64,000 nucleotides of DNA from Streptomyces sp. R21 (lineage in GTDB: Bacteria; Actinomycetota; Actinomycetes; Streptomycetales; Streptomycetaceae). The position numbers and the translations under genes are program-made. The notes beneath the pieces are model-generated. The model saw nothing but the letters and a program-made list of their open reading frames with translations. It was not told where the DNA came from and ran no database searches. The number at the start of each line of letters is the position of its first letter. The first letter of the stretch is position 1. Below, one piece after another: positions 51,961 through 60,600 of the stretch. The stretch spans positions 2,108,001 to 2,172,000 of the forward strand of contig NZ_CP163435.1 in the NCBI RefSeq assembly GCF_041051975.1, in the 5' to 3' direction.

Positions 51961-54645
51961 TTACCTGCTGTCGCTGTTCTGTACGGCGGTCAGGGTCGCG
52001 CGTCCGGCCTCCAGGCGGGCGGCAGGGATCCGGAAGGGCGAGCAGGAGACGTAGTCCAGGCCCGCCCGGTGGAAGAAGTGGATGGACTCGGGGTCGCCGC
52101 CGTGCTCACCGCACACCCCGGTCTCCAGACCGGGGTTGACGGCACGGCCCGCCTCCACGGCCATCTCCACGAGCCGTCCCACGCCCTCCTGGTCGAGGCT
52201 CTCGAAGGGCGACACCGGGAAGATCCCCTTCTCCAGATACAGCGGGAAGAAGGACGCCTCGGCGTCGTCGCGCGACAGGCCCCAGGTGGTCTGGGTGAGG
52301 TCGTTGGTGCCGAAGGAGAAGAAGTCGGCGGCCCCGGCGATCCGGCCCGCGGTGAGGGCAGCCCGCGGCAGCTCGATCATGGTGCCGATCGGCAGGTCCA
52401 GGGTCCGGCCGGTCTCCGCGGCGACCTCGGCGAGGACGCGTTCCGTCTCCGCGCGGGCCAGCCGCAGTTCCTCCACGGTCCCGACCAGCGGGATCATGAT
52501 CTCGGCGCGCGGATCCCCGCCGTCGGCCAGCCGCCGGACCACGGCCTCGGCGACCGCCCGTACCTGCATCGCGACCAGGCCGGGCACGGCGATCCCGAGG
52601 CGCACCCCGCGCAGGCCGAGCATCGGGTTCTCCTCGTGCATCCGCTCGACGGCGCCGAGCAGCCTGCGGTCGTGCGGGTCGGGGTGGGAGGAGCTCGCGA
52701 TGCGCACGGCCAGTTCGGTCCGGTCGGGCAGGAACTCGTGCAGCGGCGGGTCGAGCAGCCGGATCGTCACGGGCAGTCCGTCCATCGCCTCCAGGATGCC
52801 GGTGAAGTCGTCCCGCTGGAGCGGCAGCAGCGCGGAGAGGGCCTTCTCGCGGGCCGCGTCGTCGCGGGCCAGGATCATCGCCTCGACCAGCGACCGGCGT
52901 TCGCCGAGGAACATGTGCTCGGTGCGGCACAGCCCGATGCCCCGGGCGCCGAGGGCACGGGCCCGTACGGCGTCCGCGGGCGTGTCGGCGTTGGCCCGGA
53001 CGTCGAGCCGGCGTACGGCGTCGGCGTGGTCGAGCGCGCCCAGCACCGCTTCGATCAGCGCGCCGGTACCGGTACCGGACTCCAGCGCGCGCCCCACGTC
53101 GGACGCGGTGAGCGGCAGCGCGCCGAGGTGCACGGTGCCCGCGGTGCCGTCGACGGAGACGGTGTCGCCCTCGTGGACCTGCACGCCGTCGGCCGTGGTC
53201 AGCCGTCGGGCGACGGGGTCCACGGTCAGTGACTCGGCCCCGCACACGCAGACCTTGCCCATGCCGCGCGCGACGACGGCCGCGTGGCTGGTCTTGCCGC
53301 CGCGGCTGGTCAGGACGGCCTGCGCGGCGATCATTCCGGGCAGGTCGTCGGGGGTCGTCTCGCGGCGTACGAGGACGGTCTGCTCCCCCGCGGCGGCGCG
53401 GCGCACGGCGGTGGCGGAGTCGAAGACGACGACACCCACCGCGGCACCCGGCGAGGCGGGCACGCCGTGGGCGAGGGGTACGTCGGTGGGCCGGAGGTCG
53501 AAGCGCGGGAACATCAGGCGGGTGAGCTCGGCGCCGTCGACCCGCGCGAGCGCCTCGTCGGCCGTGATCGCCTGTTCCTCGCACAGGTCGTGGGCGATGC
53601 GGAAGGCGGCCTCGGCGGTGCGCTTGCCGACCCGGGTCTGCAGGATCCACAGCCGGCCGCGCTCGATGGTGAACTCGACGTCGCACAGGTCGCGGTAGTG
53701 CTCCTCCAACGTCCCCAGATGGCCGAGCAGTTGACGGTACGAGCGGGGGTCGAGCTTCTCCAGTTCGGCCAGCGGTACGGCATCGCGCACACCGGCGACG
53801 ACGTCCTCGCCCTGGGCGTCGGGCAGGTAGTCGCCGTACACGCCGCGGGCGCCGGTGGCCGGGTCGCGGGTGAAGGCGACGCCGGTGCCGGAGTCGTCGC
53901 CGAGGTTGCCGAAGACCATGGCCTGGATGTTCACGGCGGTGCCCAGGTCCTCGGAGATGTGCTCGCGGTGGCGGTAGACGCGGGCCCGCTCGCCGTTCCA
54001 GGATTCGAAGACCGCACGGATGGCGCGCTGCAACTGCTCCACCGGGTCCTGTGGGAAGTCCTCGCCGGTCTCGCGGCGGATCAGTGCCTTGAACTCCTCG
54101 ACGAGGAGGGCGAGTTCGTCCGCGTCCAGGTCGTGGTCGGCGGACACCGAGCGGGCGGCCTTGTGAGCGGCGATGGCCTCTTCGAAGAGGTCGCCGTCCA
54201 CGCCCATCACGGTGCGGCCGAACATCTGGAGCAGCCGCCGGTAGGAGTCCCAGGCGAACCGCTCCTGCCCGGACGCCTTGGCGAGCCCGGCCACGGAGTC
54301 GTCGCCCAGGCCGATGTCGAGGATGGTCTCCATCATGCCGGGCATCGAGAACCGGGCTCCCGAGCGCACCGACACCAGCAGCGGATCGCCCGGCTGCCCG
54401 AGCGTGCGGCCCATGGCACGTTCCAGTTCGGCGAGGGCGTGGGCCGCCTCGACGCCCATCTCGGGCGGTTCCTCGCCGGTGGCGAGATAGACCTTGCAGG
54501 CCTCGGTGGTGACGGTGAATCCGGGCGGCACGGGCAGGCCGAGCCTGGTCATCTCGGCCAGGCCCGCGCCCTTCCCGCCGAGCAGACCGGCCATCTCCCG
54601 GTCGCCGTCGGCGAATGCGTACACGTACTGCGTCGGAGCGCTCAT
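51961..54645 (-). CDS. ppdK: Pyruvate, phosphate dikinase
   Basis: An 894-residue PPDK, which interconverts pyruvate, ATP and phosphate with PEP, AMP and pyrophosphate. The ATP-grasp N-terminus (GGKGAGLAEMTRLGLPVPPGF) and VSVRSGARFSMPGMMETIL are clear. The swivelling phosphohistidine is in GGKTSHAAVVARGMGK. The PEP domain ends with VCGEHGGDPES, whose Cys is catalytic. Flanked by two universal stress genes 15-16 bases away. This arrangement suggests use of pyrophosphate energy or gluconeogenesis under stress. Confidence 0.96.
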   Translation of the reverse strand: MSAPTQYVYAFADGDREMAGLLGGKGAGLAEMTRLGLPVPPGFTVTTEACKVYLATGEEPPEMGVEAAHALAELERAMGRTLGQPGDPLLVSVRSGARFSMPGMMETILDIGLGDDSVAGLAKASGQERFAWDSYRRLLQMFGRTVMGVDGDLFEEAIAAHKAARSVSADHDLDADELALLVEEFKALIRRETGEDFPQDPVEQLQRAIRAVFESWNGERARVYRHREHISEDLGTAVNIQAMVFGNLGDDSGTGVAFTRDPATGARGVYGDYLPDAQGEDVVAGVRDAVPLAELEKLDPRSYRQLLGHLGTLEEHYRDLCDVEFTIERGRLWILQTRVGKRTAEAAFRIAHDLCEEQAITADEALARVDGAELTRLMFPRFDLRPTDVPLAHGVPASPGAAVGVVVFDSATAVRRAAAGEQTVLVRRETTPDDLPGMIAAQAVLTSRGGKTSHAAVVARGMGKVCVCGAESLTVDPVARRLTTADGVQVHEGDTVSVDGTAGTVHLGALPLTASDVGRALESGTGTGALIEAVLGALDHADAVRRLDVRANADTPADAVRARALGARGIGLCRTEHMFLGERRSLVEAMILARDDAAREKALSALLPLQRDDFTGILEAMDGLPVTIRLLDPPLHEFLPDRTELAVRIASSSHPDPHDRRLLGAVERMHEENPMLGLRGVRLGIAVPGLVAMQVRAVAEAVVRRLADGGDPRAEIMIPLVGTVEELRLARAETERVLAEVAAETGRTLDLPIGTMIELPRAALTAGRIAGAADFFSFGTNDLTQTTWGLSRDDAEASFFPLYLEKGIFPVSPFESLDQEGVGRLVEMAVEAGRAVNPGLETGVCGEHGGDPESIHFFHRAGLDYVSCSPFRIPAARLEAGRATLTAVQNSDSR

Positions 54646-54660
54646 GGCTGCTTCGGCCTC

Positions 54661-55563
54661 TCAGTCGTGAGGGACGACGGCCACGGGGCAGCCGACGTGA
54701 TGGATGGCGGCGTGGGTGACGGGGCCGGTGCGCGGGCCCACGGGCCGGTCGGTGGTGCGGTGGCCGACGACGAGCAGGCTCGCCCCGGTCGCGGCACGGA
54801 CCAGCGCGGTCGAGGCCCTGCCCTGCGACACGGACTCCACGACCTCGGCCGAGGGGTACTTGTCCTGCCACGGCTGCAGCACGGCGGCGAGGAAGCCCTG
54901 CCACTCCTCCTGGCGCTGCCGGTCGCCCACCAGGCCGATGTCGCCGGGGCCTAGGCTGACGGGCGACGGGGAGTGCCAGATGTGCACCACATGCAGCCGG
55001 GCGCCGCGCAGCCGGGCGGCCTCGAAGGCGAACTCGATCACCTCGTCGCGCGGGTCGCTCAGGTCGATGCCCAGGACGACGTCCCGGTAGCCGGTCCGGG
55101 TGGAGGGGTTCCCGTCGTCCGCCGGGAGGTGCTCGTCCTCAGGCTCCTCCTCCGCCCGTACGAGGACGACGGGACGGATCGCCTTCGCCACGACGTCCAG
55201 GGCGACCGAGCCCACCATGAACCCGGTGAAGCCGCTGAGTCCGCGCGAGCCCAGCACCAGCAGGTCGGCGTGCTCGGCCACGTCCAGCAGGGCGGCGGGC
55301 GCCGGGCCCTCGACCTGTTCGTCGTCGAGGCGGAGGCCGGGGCAGGCGAGCCGGACGCGGTCCTCGGCCTGGCGCAGGACCCGCCGGGCCTGATGCCGGT
55401 GCACGGCGTTCCCGGTGGGCCGGTCGGCGGCGGGCGGGGTCCAGTTCCAGGCGTGCACCAGGCGCAGCGGGCGCTCGCGCCGCTCCGCCTCCCTGGCCGC
55501 CCAGTCCGCGGCGGCCAGGCTCTCCGGGGATCCGTCCACTCCGACGATGACGGGCGGCAGCAT
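54661..55563 (-). CDS. Universal stress protein, two UspA domains
   Basis: A 300-residue tandem UspA protein starting VIVGVDGSPESLAAADWA, with GSRGLSGFTGFMVGSVALD in the first domain and GHRTTDRPVGPRTGPVTHA in the second. AGGAGGT lies eight bases before ATG 55563. It is the first gene of the usp-ppdK-usp operon. It is clearly related to the copies at 51048 and 63906, suggesting local duplication. Confidence 0.92.
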   Translation of the reverse strand: MLPPVIVGVDGSPESLAAADWAAREAERRERPLRLVHAWNWTPPAADRPTGNAVHRHQARRVLRQAEDRVRLACPGLRLDDEQVEGPAPAALLDVAEHADLLVLGSRGLSGFTGFMVGSVALDVVAKAIRPVVLVRAEEEPEDEHLPADDGNPSTRTGYRDVVLGIDLSDPRDEVIEFAFEAARLRGARLHVVHIWHSPSPVSLGPGDIGLVGDRQRQEEWQGFLAAVLQPWQDKYPSAEVVESVSQGRASTALVRAATGASLLVVGHRTTDRPVGPRTGPVTHAAIHHVGCPVAVVPHD

Positions 55564-55673
55564 GACGTGCACCTCCTGTGATCGGTCGTACTCCCGATGA
55601 TGTTCCGCAGGTCGTTCCGCGCTCATGACCAGCCTCTCTCCGCACCGCCCATCGCGCATGGGTCGCGAGGTCC

Positions 55674-55880
55674 TCAGTGGGGGACCATCCGGCCCTGCGC
55701 GGAGTCGACAGGCCGGGAGGGACGGGGTACGACGGTCGGCCGCCGGTGCGCCGCCATCCGGCGCAGCATCCGGACGGCGCACGCGTCGGCCACCGCGGCC
55801 ACGACGAACGTCACGGCCGTGGCAGCGACCAGCAGCATGGCGAACAGCTCGTAGAACTCCGGTGTGAGAGTGGTACGCAC
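55674..55880 (-). CDS. Small single-span membrane protein
   Basis: A 68-residue protein: TLTPEFYELFAMLL then a hydrophobic stretch to VAAVADACAV, then a basic tail. GTG 55880 is preceded by GGAGGAGGT eight bases upstream, a strong ribosome site that supports it. I do not recognise the family. It is located between the usp operon and the cNMP relic. Confidence 0.6.
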   Translation of the reverse strand: MRTTLTPEFYELFAMLLVAATAVTFVVAAVADACAVRMLRRMAAHRRPTVVPRPSRPVDSAQGRMVPH

Positions 55881-56018
55881 TGCCCTCACCTCCTCCAAAG
55901 ACCACGGGTATTCCTTCGATTCCAGCCAACTGCCTTCAAAGCAGCGGCACTTGAGCCGTTCGGCGCCCAGTTCGCCGCCTGGTGGCCCCGATGCCGGGGG
56001 CGGGGCGGACCGGCCCGG

Positions 56019-56428
56019 GTGCACCGTGACCGGCTGCTGCGCACGGCCCGCGAGATCACCGTCCCGCAGGGCACCCGGCTCTTCGAGGAGGGCCGGCGCG
56101 CCGGCCGCTTCTGGATCATCCGTGACGCACGGTCGCCCTCGACATGCACGTCCCGGGCCGCCGGTCGCCGGTGATCGAGACGCTCGGTGCGGGCGATCTC
56201 GTGGGCTGGTCCAGGCTGTTCGAGCCGCCGGTGTGGCCGTTGGGCGCCGAGACCACGACTCCCTTGCGCGCCCACGAGTTCGACGCCGTCGCCGTACGCC
56301 TGATGTGCGCGGACGATCCGGAGTTCGGCCGGGCGGTCGAGCACCGGGTCGGCAGGGTGCCCGCCCACCGGCTGCACGCCGCCCGCACCCGGCTGCTCGA
56401 ACTGCACGGCACCGACAGCCCGCGCTGA
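56019..56428 (+). pseudogene. Cyclic-nucleotide-binding (Crp-like) protein broken by a -1 frameshift
   Basis: The first frame reads HRDRLLRTAREITVPQGTRL and FEEGRRAGRFWIIRD, the start of a Crp/cNMP-binding domain. At about 56127 one base is missing; the next frame continues LDMHVPGRRSPVIETLGAGD, LVGWSRLFEPPVWPLGAE and HEFDAVAVRLMCADDPEFG to the stop at 56428. Restoring one base gives a domain of about 140 residues without a DNA-binding region, like the sensor proteins found in actinobacterial dormancy loci. The true start is uncertain; GTG 56019 is the only in-frame candidate close by. Confidence 0.72.
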
Positions 56429-56457
56429 GCGGGTGCCGGTGCCGGAGCCCTACAGGT

Positions 56458-56961
56458 TCATGCCCCCTGGTCCGCGAGCTCCGTGGCGATGCGCGCGGCC
56501 CAGGCCTCGATCTGTGCGAAGTCGCGGAAGTCGCCGCCCTTGCCGTTGTGGACGATCATCCGGGCGATACGGCCCTTCGCGCCCTCTTCCAGACAGCCAC
56601 CGAAGGTGATGTGCGCCTTGGCGTCGAGCCGCGTCATCGTGCGGCGCACCCCGGGCACGGGCGGGATGTCCCGCTCGGAGGCCGAGGCGTCGAGCGGGCC
56701 GCTGCTGAACAGCCACAGCGGGCGTCCGGCCAGTGCGCGGCGGTGGCGCCGGACGAACCGGCGGGCGTGCTTGTGCCAGCGTCCCGCGTAGAGTCCGCCG
56801 CCCACCACCACGGCGTCGTAGGACTCCACCTCGGTCACGGCCGGGGCGGGCAGCACCTCGGCGGCCAGCCCCTCCTTGTTCAGTACGTCGGCGATGGCCT
56901 CGGCGATCCTCGCGGTCGAGCCGTTCGTCGTTCCGTAGGCGACCAACACCCTGGCGGGCAT
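56458..56961 (-). CDS. Flavodoxin-domain protein
   Basis: A 167-residue FMN-binding flavodoxin of the HemG/menaquinone-dependent protoporphyrinogen oxidase type. LVAYGTTNGSTARIAEAIA is the phosphate-binding loop and AVVVGGGLYAGRWHKHARRFV follows. GAGGAGG precedes ATG 56961. It is 16 bases after the CBS-BON gene; the two are co-transcribed. It could serve as a low-potential electron carrier. Confidence 0.88.
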   Translation of the reverse strand: MPARVLVAYGTTNGSTARIAEAIADVLNKEGLAAEVLPAPAVTEVESYDAVVVGGGLYAGRWHKHARRFVRRHRRALAGRPLWLFSSGPLDASASERDIPPVPGVRRTMTRLDAKAHITFGGCLEEGAKGRIARMIVHNGKGGDFRDFAQIEAWAARIATELADQGA

Positions 56962-56977
56962 GGCGGTTCGCCTCCTC

Positions 56978-57712
56978 TCACAGCTTGCGCAGCCATTCCT
57001 CATGGACGCCGTGCAGCGCCTGTTCGGCCGGTTCGAGGCGCGCGTCGTCGAACCGGTAGGTGAGCTTGTCGACGACTCCGACCACACCGTCGATCCGGCG
57101 GGTCATGGAGACGGCGATCTCCGCCTCGCTCCTGCGCTCGATGTGACCGTCGAGCGTGACCACGCCGTCGTGCACCGTGACCGTCACCGTGCGGGGCGCC
57201 AGCCACAGCGAACGCACGAGCACCTCCTCGACGACCTCGGCGCGGATGTCCTCGTCGGGCCGCAGGAAGACCTGGAGCAGGTCGCGGCGGGTGACGATGC
57301 CGACGAGCCGGTCCTCCTCGTCCACGACCGGGAGGCGTTCCACCCCGTGCTGGGCCATGGTGCGGGCGGCCTCGGCGATGGTGTGGTCGGCGTGCACGGT
57401 CACGGGCGGTTCGGACATGAGCTGTCCTGCGGTGCGGGCCCGCGCCTTCGCGGCCTGCCTGCGGGCAGTGCGGGTCAGTCCGGTGAGGGCGAGACGGTGC
57501 TTCCTGGGGCCGTACCTCTCGGGGGTGTGCGCCTGCCGGACCAGCAGGTCGGTCTCGGAGATCACGCCGATGACCTTGTCGTCCTCGTCGACGACGGGCA
57601 GTCCGCTGATCCGGTGCCCGTCGAGCAGCCGGGCGACTTCCTTGAACGGCGTTCCGTACGAGGCGCGGACCACGTCCGTCGTCATCACGGAGCCGATCTT
57701 GTTGTTCCTCAT
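56978..57712 (-). CDS. CBS-CBS-BON protein
   Basis: A 244-residue protein with two CBS domains (SVMTTDVVRASYGTPFKEVA and LMSEPPVTVHADHTIAEAA) and a C-terminal BON domain (VTVTVHDGVVTLDGHIERRS). CBS pairs sense adenine nucleotides; BON domains bind membranes or lipids. Downstream of the Pat-type gene by 42 bases, on the same strand. Confidence 0.92.
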   Translation of the reverse strand: MRNNKIGSVMTTDVVRASYGTPFKEVARLLDGHRISGLPVVDEDDKVIGVISETDLLVRQAHTPERYGPRKHRLALTGLTRTARRQAAKARARTAGQLMSEPPVTVHADHTIAEAARTMAQHGVERLPVVDEEDRLVGIVTRRDLLQVFLRPDEDIRAEVVEEVLVRSLWLAPRTVTVTVHDGVVTLDGHIERRSEAEIAVSMTRRIDGVVGVVDKLTYRFDDARLEPAEQALHGVHEEWLRKL

Positions 57713-57754
57713 CTCGTTCCCTCCTCTTTCCGCCTCTTCCCGCCTCTTCCCGTC

Positions 57755-60487
57755 TCAGCGGAGTCGGCGCAGATAGGGGTCCTGGGGCCGGCGCGGCAGC
57801 AGGCGTACGCGGGCGTCCAGGACGGTGACCTGGGCGGATGTCGCGAGGACGGGGTTGAAGTCGGCCTCGGCGAGCTGTGGCAGATCGCTCGCCATGCGGG
57901 ACAGCCGCAGCAGGAGCTGTTCGAGGCCCTCCAGGTCGACGGGTCCGCTGCCGTGCGTGCCGAACAGGAGGGGGGCGCAGCGCGGGTCCGTGATCAGGTC
58001 GTGCACGTCGTGGTCGGTGAGCGGGGCGAGCCGGGCCATGGGGGTCCCCCCGGTCGAGCGAAGCCGAGACTGGGGGAGGTCGGCGAGCACCTCGGTCGCC
58101 GTGCCGCCGTGTCCGAAGAGGATCAGGGGGCCGAAGACCTCGTCCTGGACCACACCGGCGAACAGTTCGGTGCCGCGTGGGGCGAGCGGCTGGACGACCA
58201 CGCCGGTCAGGAGTCCGGCGAAGCGGGTCTCGAAGTCCCGGAACGCGGCCCGGACTTGGGCGTCGCCCTCCAGGTCGAGGTGCAGGGCGTGCTGTTCGGT
58301 CTTGTGGAGCAGTCCGGGCCACTGGGCCTTCATGACGGTGCGGCCGTCGGCGCCGCGCAGCCGTTCGGCGGCGATGACGGCGTCGTTCTCGGTCTCGGCC
58401 CAGGCCCAGGGCAGTTGGGGGATGCCGTAGCAGGCGAGGAGTTCGGCGCAGGTGCGCGGGTCGAGCCAGCCGCCGTCGGGGGAGGCGGTGAGGTAGGTCT
58501 CGACGACGGCGTGCGCGCGGTCGGTGTCGATCGCCGGGTCGAGGCCGGGGACCGTTCCGGCCGGCCGGCCGAGCCAGGCCGCGCGCCGGGCCGCATGGGC
58601 CAACGCCCGTGCGGCCGCGGCGGGTTCGGCGTACGAAGGGATCGCTCCGCCGTCCGCGGCGGACAGCAGCTCGACGGGCAGGGCCTGTTCCAGGCGTACG
58701 GCGGCCATCGGGCGCTCGCGGCGTCCGGGACCCCCGGTGAGGGCCCTGACCAGGTCGTCGCCGGTGGCGACGGCGACCGCGGTGGGTACCAGGGCGAGCA
58801 GGACGGCGTCGATGCCGGGGAACCGGGTGATCCGGTCCAGGCAGTTCCTGAGCTGCTCCTCCGTCACGGCGGCCGTCGCGTCGACGGGGTTGCCGACGGT
58901 GGCGCCGTCCGGCAGCACGGCGAGCAGGTCGTCGATCACCCCGGCGGGGAGCGAGGGGAGCGAGAGCCCGGCCTCGGCGCACGCGTCGGCGGCGAGGACG
59001 CCCGCGCCGCCCGCGTTGGTCACGATGGCGACGCGGTTGCCGGCCGGGAGCGGCTGGGAGTGCAACAGGGCGGCCGTTTCCAGGAGTTCACCGACCGAGC
59101 GGGTGGCGGTGATGCCCGCCTGGGTGAACAGCGCCTGCCGGGTCATGGTGCGCGTCGCGGCGGCCGCGGTGTGCGAGGCGGCTGCACGGCGGCCCGCGTC
59201 GGTGCGGCCCGCGTCGACGGTGAGCACCGGCATCCGGCGGGTCACCCGGCGGGCGGTGCGGGAGAACGCCCGCGGGTTGCCGAAGGATTCCAGGTGCAGC
59301 AGGGCGAGGTCGGTGCGGCCGTCGCTCTCCCACCACTGGAGCATGTCGTTGCCGCTGACGTCGTACTTGTCGCCGAGCGAGGCGAAGGACGACACCCCGA
59401 TGCCGAGGCGGGACAGCCCGTCGAGCAGGGCGATGCCGACGCCGCCGGACTGTACGGCGACGCCCGCGGTGCCGGGGCGCGGATGGCCGGCGGCGAACGT
59501 CGCGTCGAGGGAGATCCCCGGGTCGGTGTGGGAGATGCCGAGGCAGTTGGGGCCGACGAGCCGCATGCCGTAGGCGCGGCAGGCCGCGAGCAGGTCTTCC
59601 GCCTGGCCGCCGTCCAGGCCGGCCGACACCACGACCAGGGCCCGTACGCCCGCCTTTCCGCACTCCTCGGCGGTGGCCGCGAGCGCGTCCGCGGGCACCG
59701 CGAGGACCGCGAGGTCGGGGATCTTCGGCAGTGCGGCGACGGAGGGGTGCGCGGGGATGCCGAGCAGCGCGTCGACGTTCGGGTTCACGGCGAACAGGCG
59801 CCCGGTGAAGCCTCCGGTGTGCAGCTGGTGGAGGATCGCCCGGCCCACAGAGCCGGGCCTGCGCCCGGCGCCGATCACGGCGATGGTCCGGGGCCGCAGC
59901 AGCGGTTCCAGGCTGGCCACGTCCGCGGCCCGGCCGCGCAGCTCGACGGCCGACAGATACGTCTCGTCCTCGTCGAGCGCGATGGTGCAGCGCACCTCCG
60001 GGCCCTCGAAGCGGCGGGCGGTGCGCAGTCCGAGGTCGGTGAAGAGCCTGAGGACCTCGTGGTTCTCCGCGAGCGCGTCGGCGGTGAAGGCCGTGATGCC
60101 CTCGGTCCGGGCGGCGGCGACCAGGTGCTCGACGAGGAGGGTGCCGACGCCGCGGTGGTGCCGTCCGTCGGCCACCGCGATGGAGATCTCCGCCTCCTGC
60201 GGGTTGCCGCCCCTCTCGTACTCGGCCAGGCCGATCACCTGGCCCAGGGTCTCGGCGAGCAGGGCGGCGTACCCGGGGCGTGGCGCCGCGCAGGCCCGGT
60301 CGGCGGCCGCCTCGGCGGAGCGCCGGCTCGCCGTGAAGAACCGCAGCCGGAGGTTGTCCGCGGACATCTCCTCGTACAGCCCCTGCAGCTGCTCGTGGTC
60401 GCTGTGCGCCACAGGACGGATGCACACGGTCGTCCCGTCCGAGAGCAGCGCGTGCACCGCGCCGCGGCCGCGCCTGTCGTCCGTCAT
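57755..60487 (-). CDS. Pat-type protein acyltransferase: GNAT domain fused to acyl-CoA synthetase (NDP-forming) domain
   Basis: A 910-residue protein. The GNAT domain comes first (TVCIRPVAHSDHEQLQGLYE, then EISIAVADGRHHRGVGTLLV). From about 215 there follows the NDP-forming acyl-CoA synthetase region (IAVIGAGRRPGSVGRAILHQL, then VGPNCLGISHTDPG and VAVQSGGVGIALLDGL) and an ATP-grasp-like tail. In Salmonella Pat the GNAT is at the C-terminus; here the order is reversed, as reported for Streptomyces lividans PatA. The enzyme acetylates proteins and may sense acetyl-CoA. A short palindromic element inside encodes PQSRLRSTGGTP in frame. GGAGG lies seven bases before ATG 60487. Confidence 0.9.
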   Translation of the reverse strand: MTDDRRGRGAVHALLSDGTTVCIRPVAHSDHEQLQGLYEEMSADNLRLRFFTASRRSAEAAADRACAAPRPGYAALLAETLGQVIGLAEYERGGNPQEAEISIAVADGRHHRGVGTLLVEHLVAAARTEGITAFTADALAENHEVLRLFTDLGLRTARRFEGPEVRCTIALDEDETYLSAVELRGRAADVASLEPLLRPRTIAVIGAGRRPGSVGRAILHQLHTGGFTGRLFAVNPNVDALLGIPAHPSVAALPKIPDLAVLAVPADALAATAEECGKAGVRALVVVSAGLDGGQAEDLLAACRAYGMRLVGPNCLGISHTDPGISLDATFAAGHPRPGTAGVAVQSGGVGIALLDGLSRLGIGVSSFASLGDKYDVSGNDMLQWWESDGRTDLALLHLESFGNPRAFSRTARRVTRRMPVLTVDAGRTDAGRRAAASHTAAAATRTMTRQALFTQAGITATRSVGELLETAALLHSQPLPAGNRVAIVTNAGGAGVLAADACAEAGLSLPSLPAGVIDDLLAVLPDGATVGNPVDATAAVTEEQLRNCLDRITRFPGIDAVLLALVPTAVAVATGDDLVRALTGGPGRRERPMAAVRLEQALPVELLSAADGGAIPSYAEPAAAARALAHAARRAAWLGRPAGTVPGLDPAIDTDRAHAVVETYLTASPDGGWLDPRTCAELLACYGIPQLPWAWAETENDAVIAAERLRGADGRTVMKAQWPGLLHKTEQHALHLDLEGDAQVRAAFRDFETRFAGLLTGVVVQPLAPRGTELFAGVVQDEVFGPLILFGHGGTATEVLADLPQSRLRSTGGTPMARLAPLTDHDVHDLITDPRCAPLLFGTHGSGPVDLEGLEQLLLRLSRMASDLPQLAEADFNPVLATSAQVTVLDARVRLLPRRPQDPYLRRLR
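58037..58079. repeat. Short palindromic element in the Pat-type gene
   Basis: Starts CATGGGGGTCCCCCCGGTCG and ends ACTGGGGGAG on the plus strand. It encodes an in-frame PQSRLRSTGGTP insert between VLADL and MARLAPLTDHD, where relatives have none. The outer arms match those in the other two elements. Confidence 0.8.
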
Positions 60488-60534
60488 CTCCGGGCCTCCT
60501 CCAGCCTCGTCACATCTCGATCGTCCGGCGAACC

Positions 60535-60569
60535 GGGGCCGCCCCCTAGGGCTGTCCGGGGGCGGCCCC
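60535..60569 (-). terminator. Strong terminator downstream of phosphoketolase
   Basis: GGGGCCGCCCCC pairs perfectly with GGGGGCGGCCCC across an 11-base loop, about 30 bases after the phosphoketolase stop. Confidence 0.85.
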
Positions 60570-60600
60570 GTGGGCCGGTCGGCCCCAGTACGCGGGACGC

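Noticed and set aside
55660..55695. GGTCCTCAGTGGGGGACC as a DosR/OsdR-type box
   Set aside because: Spacing and core differ from known boxes and it lies over the stop codon of a small gene, not before a promoter.
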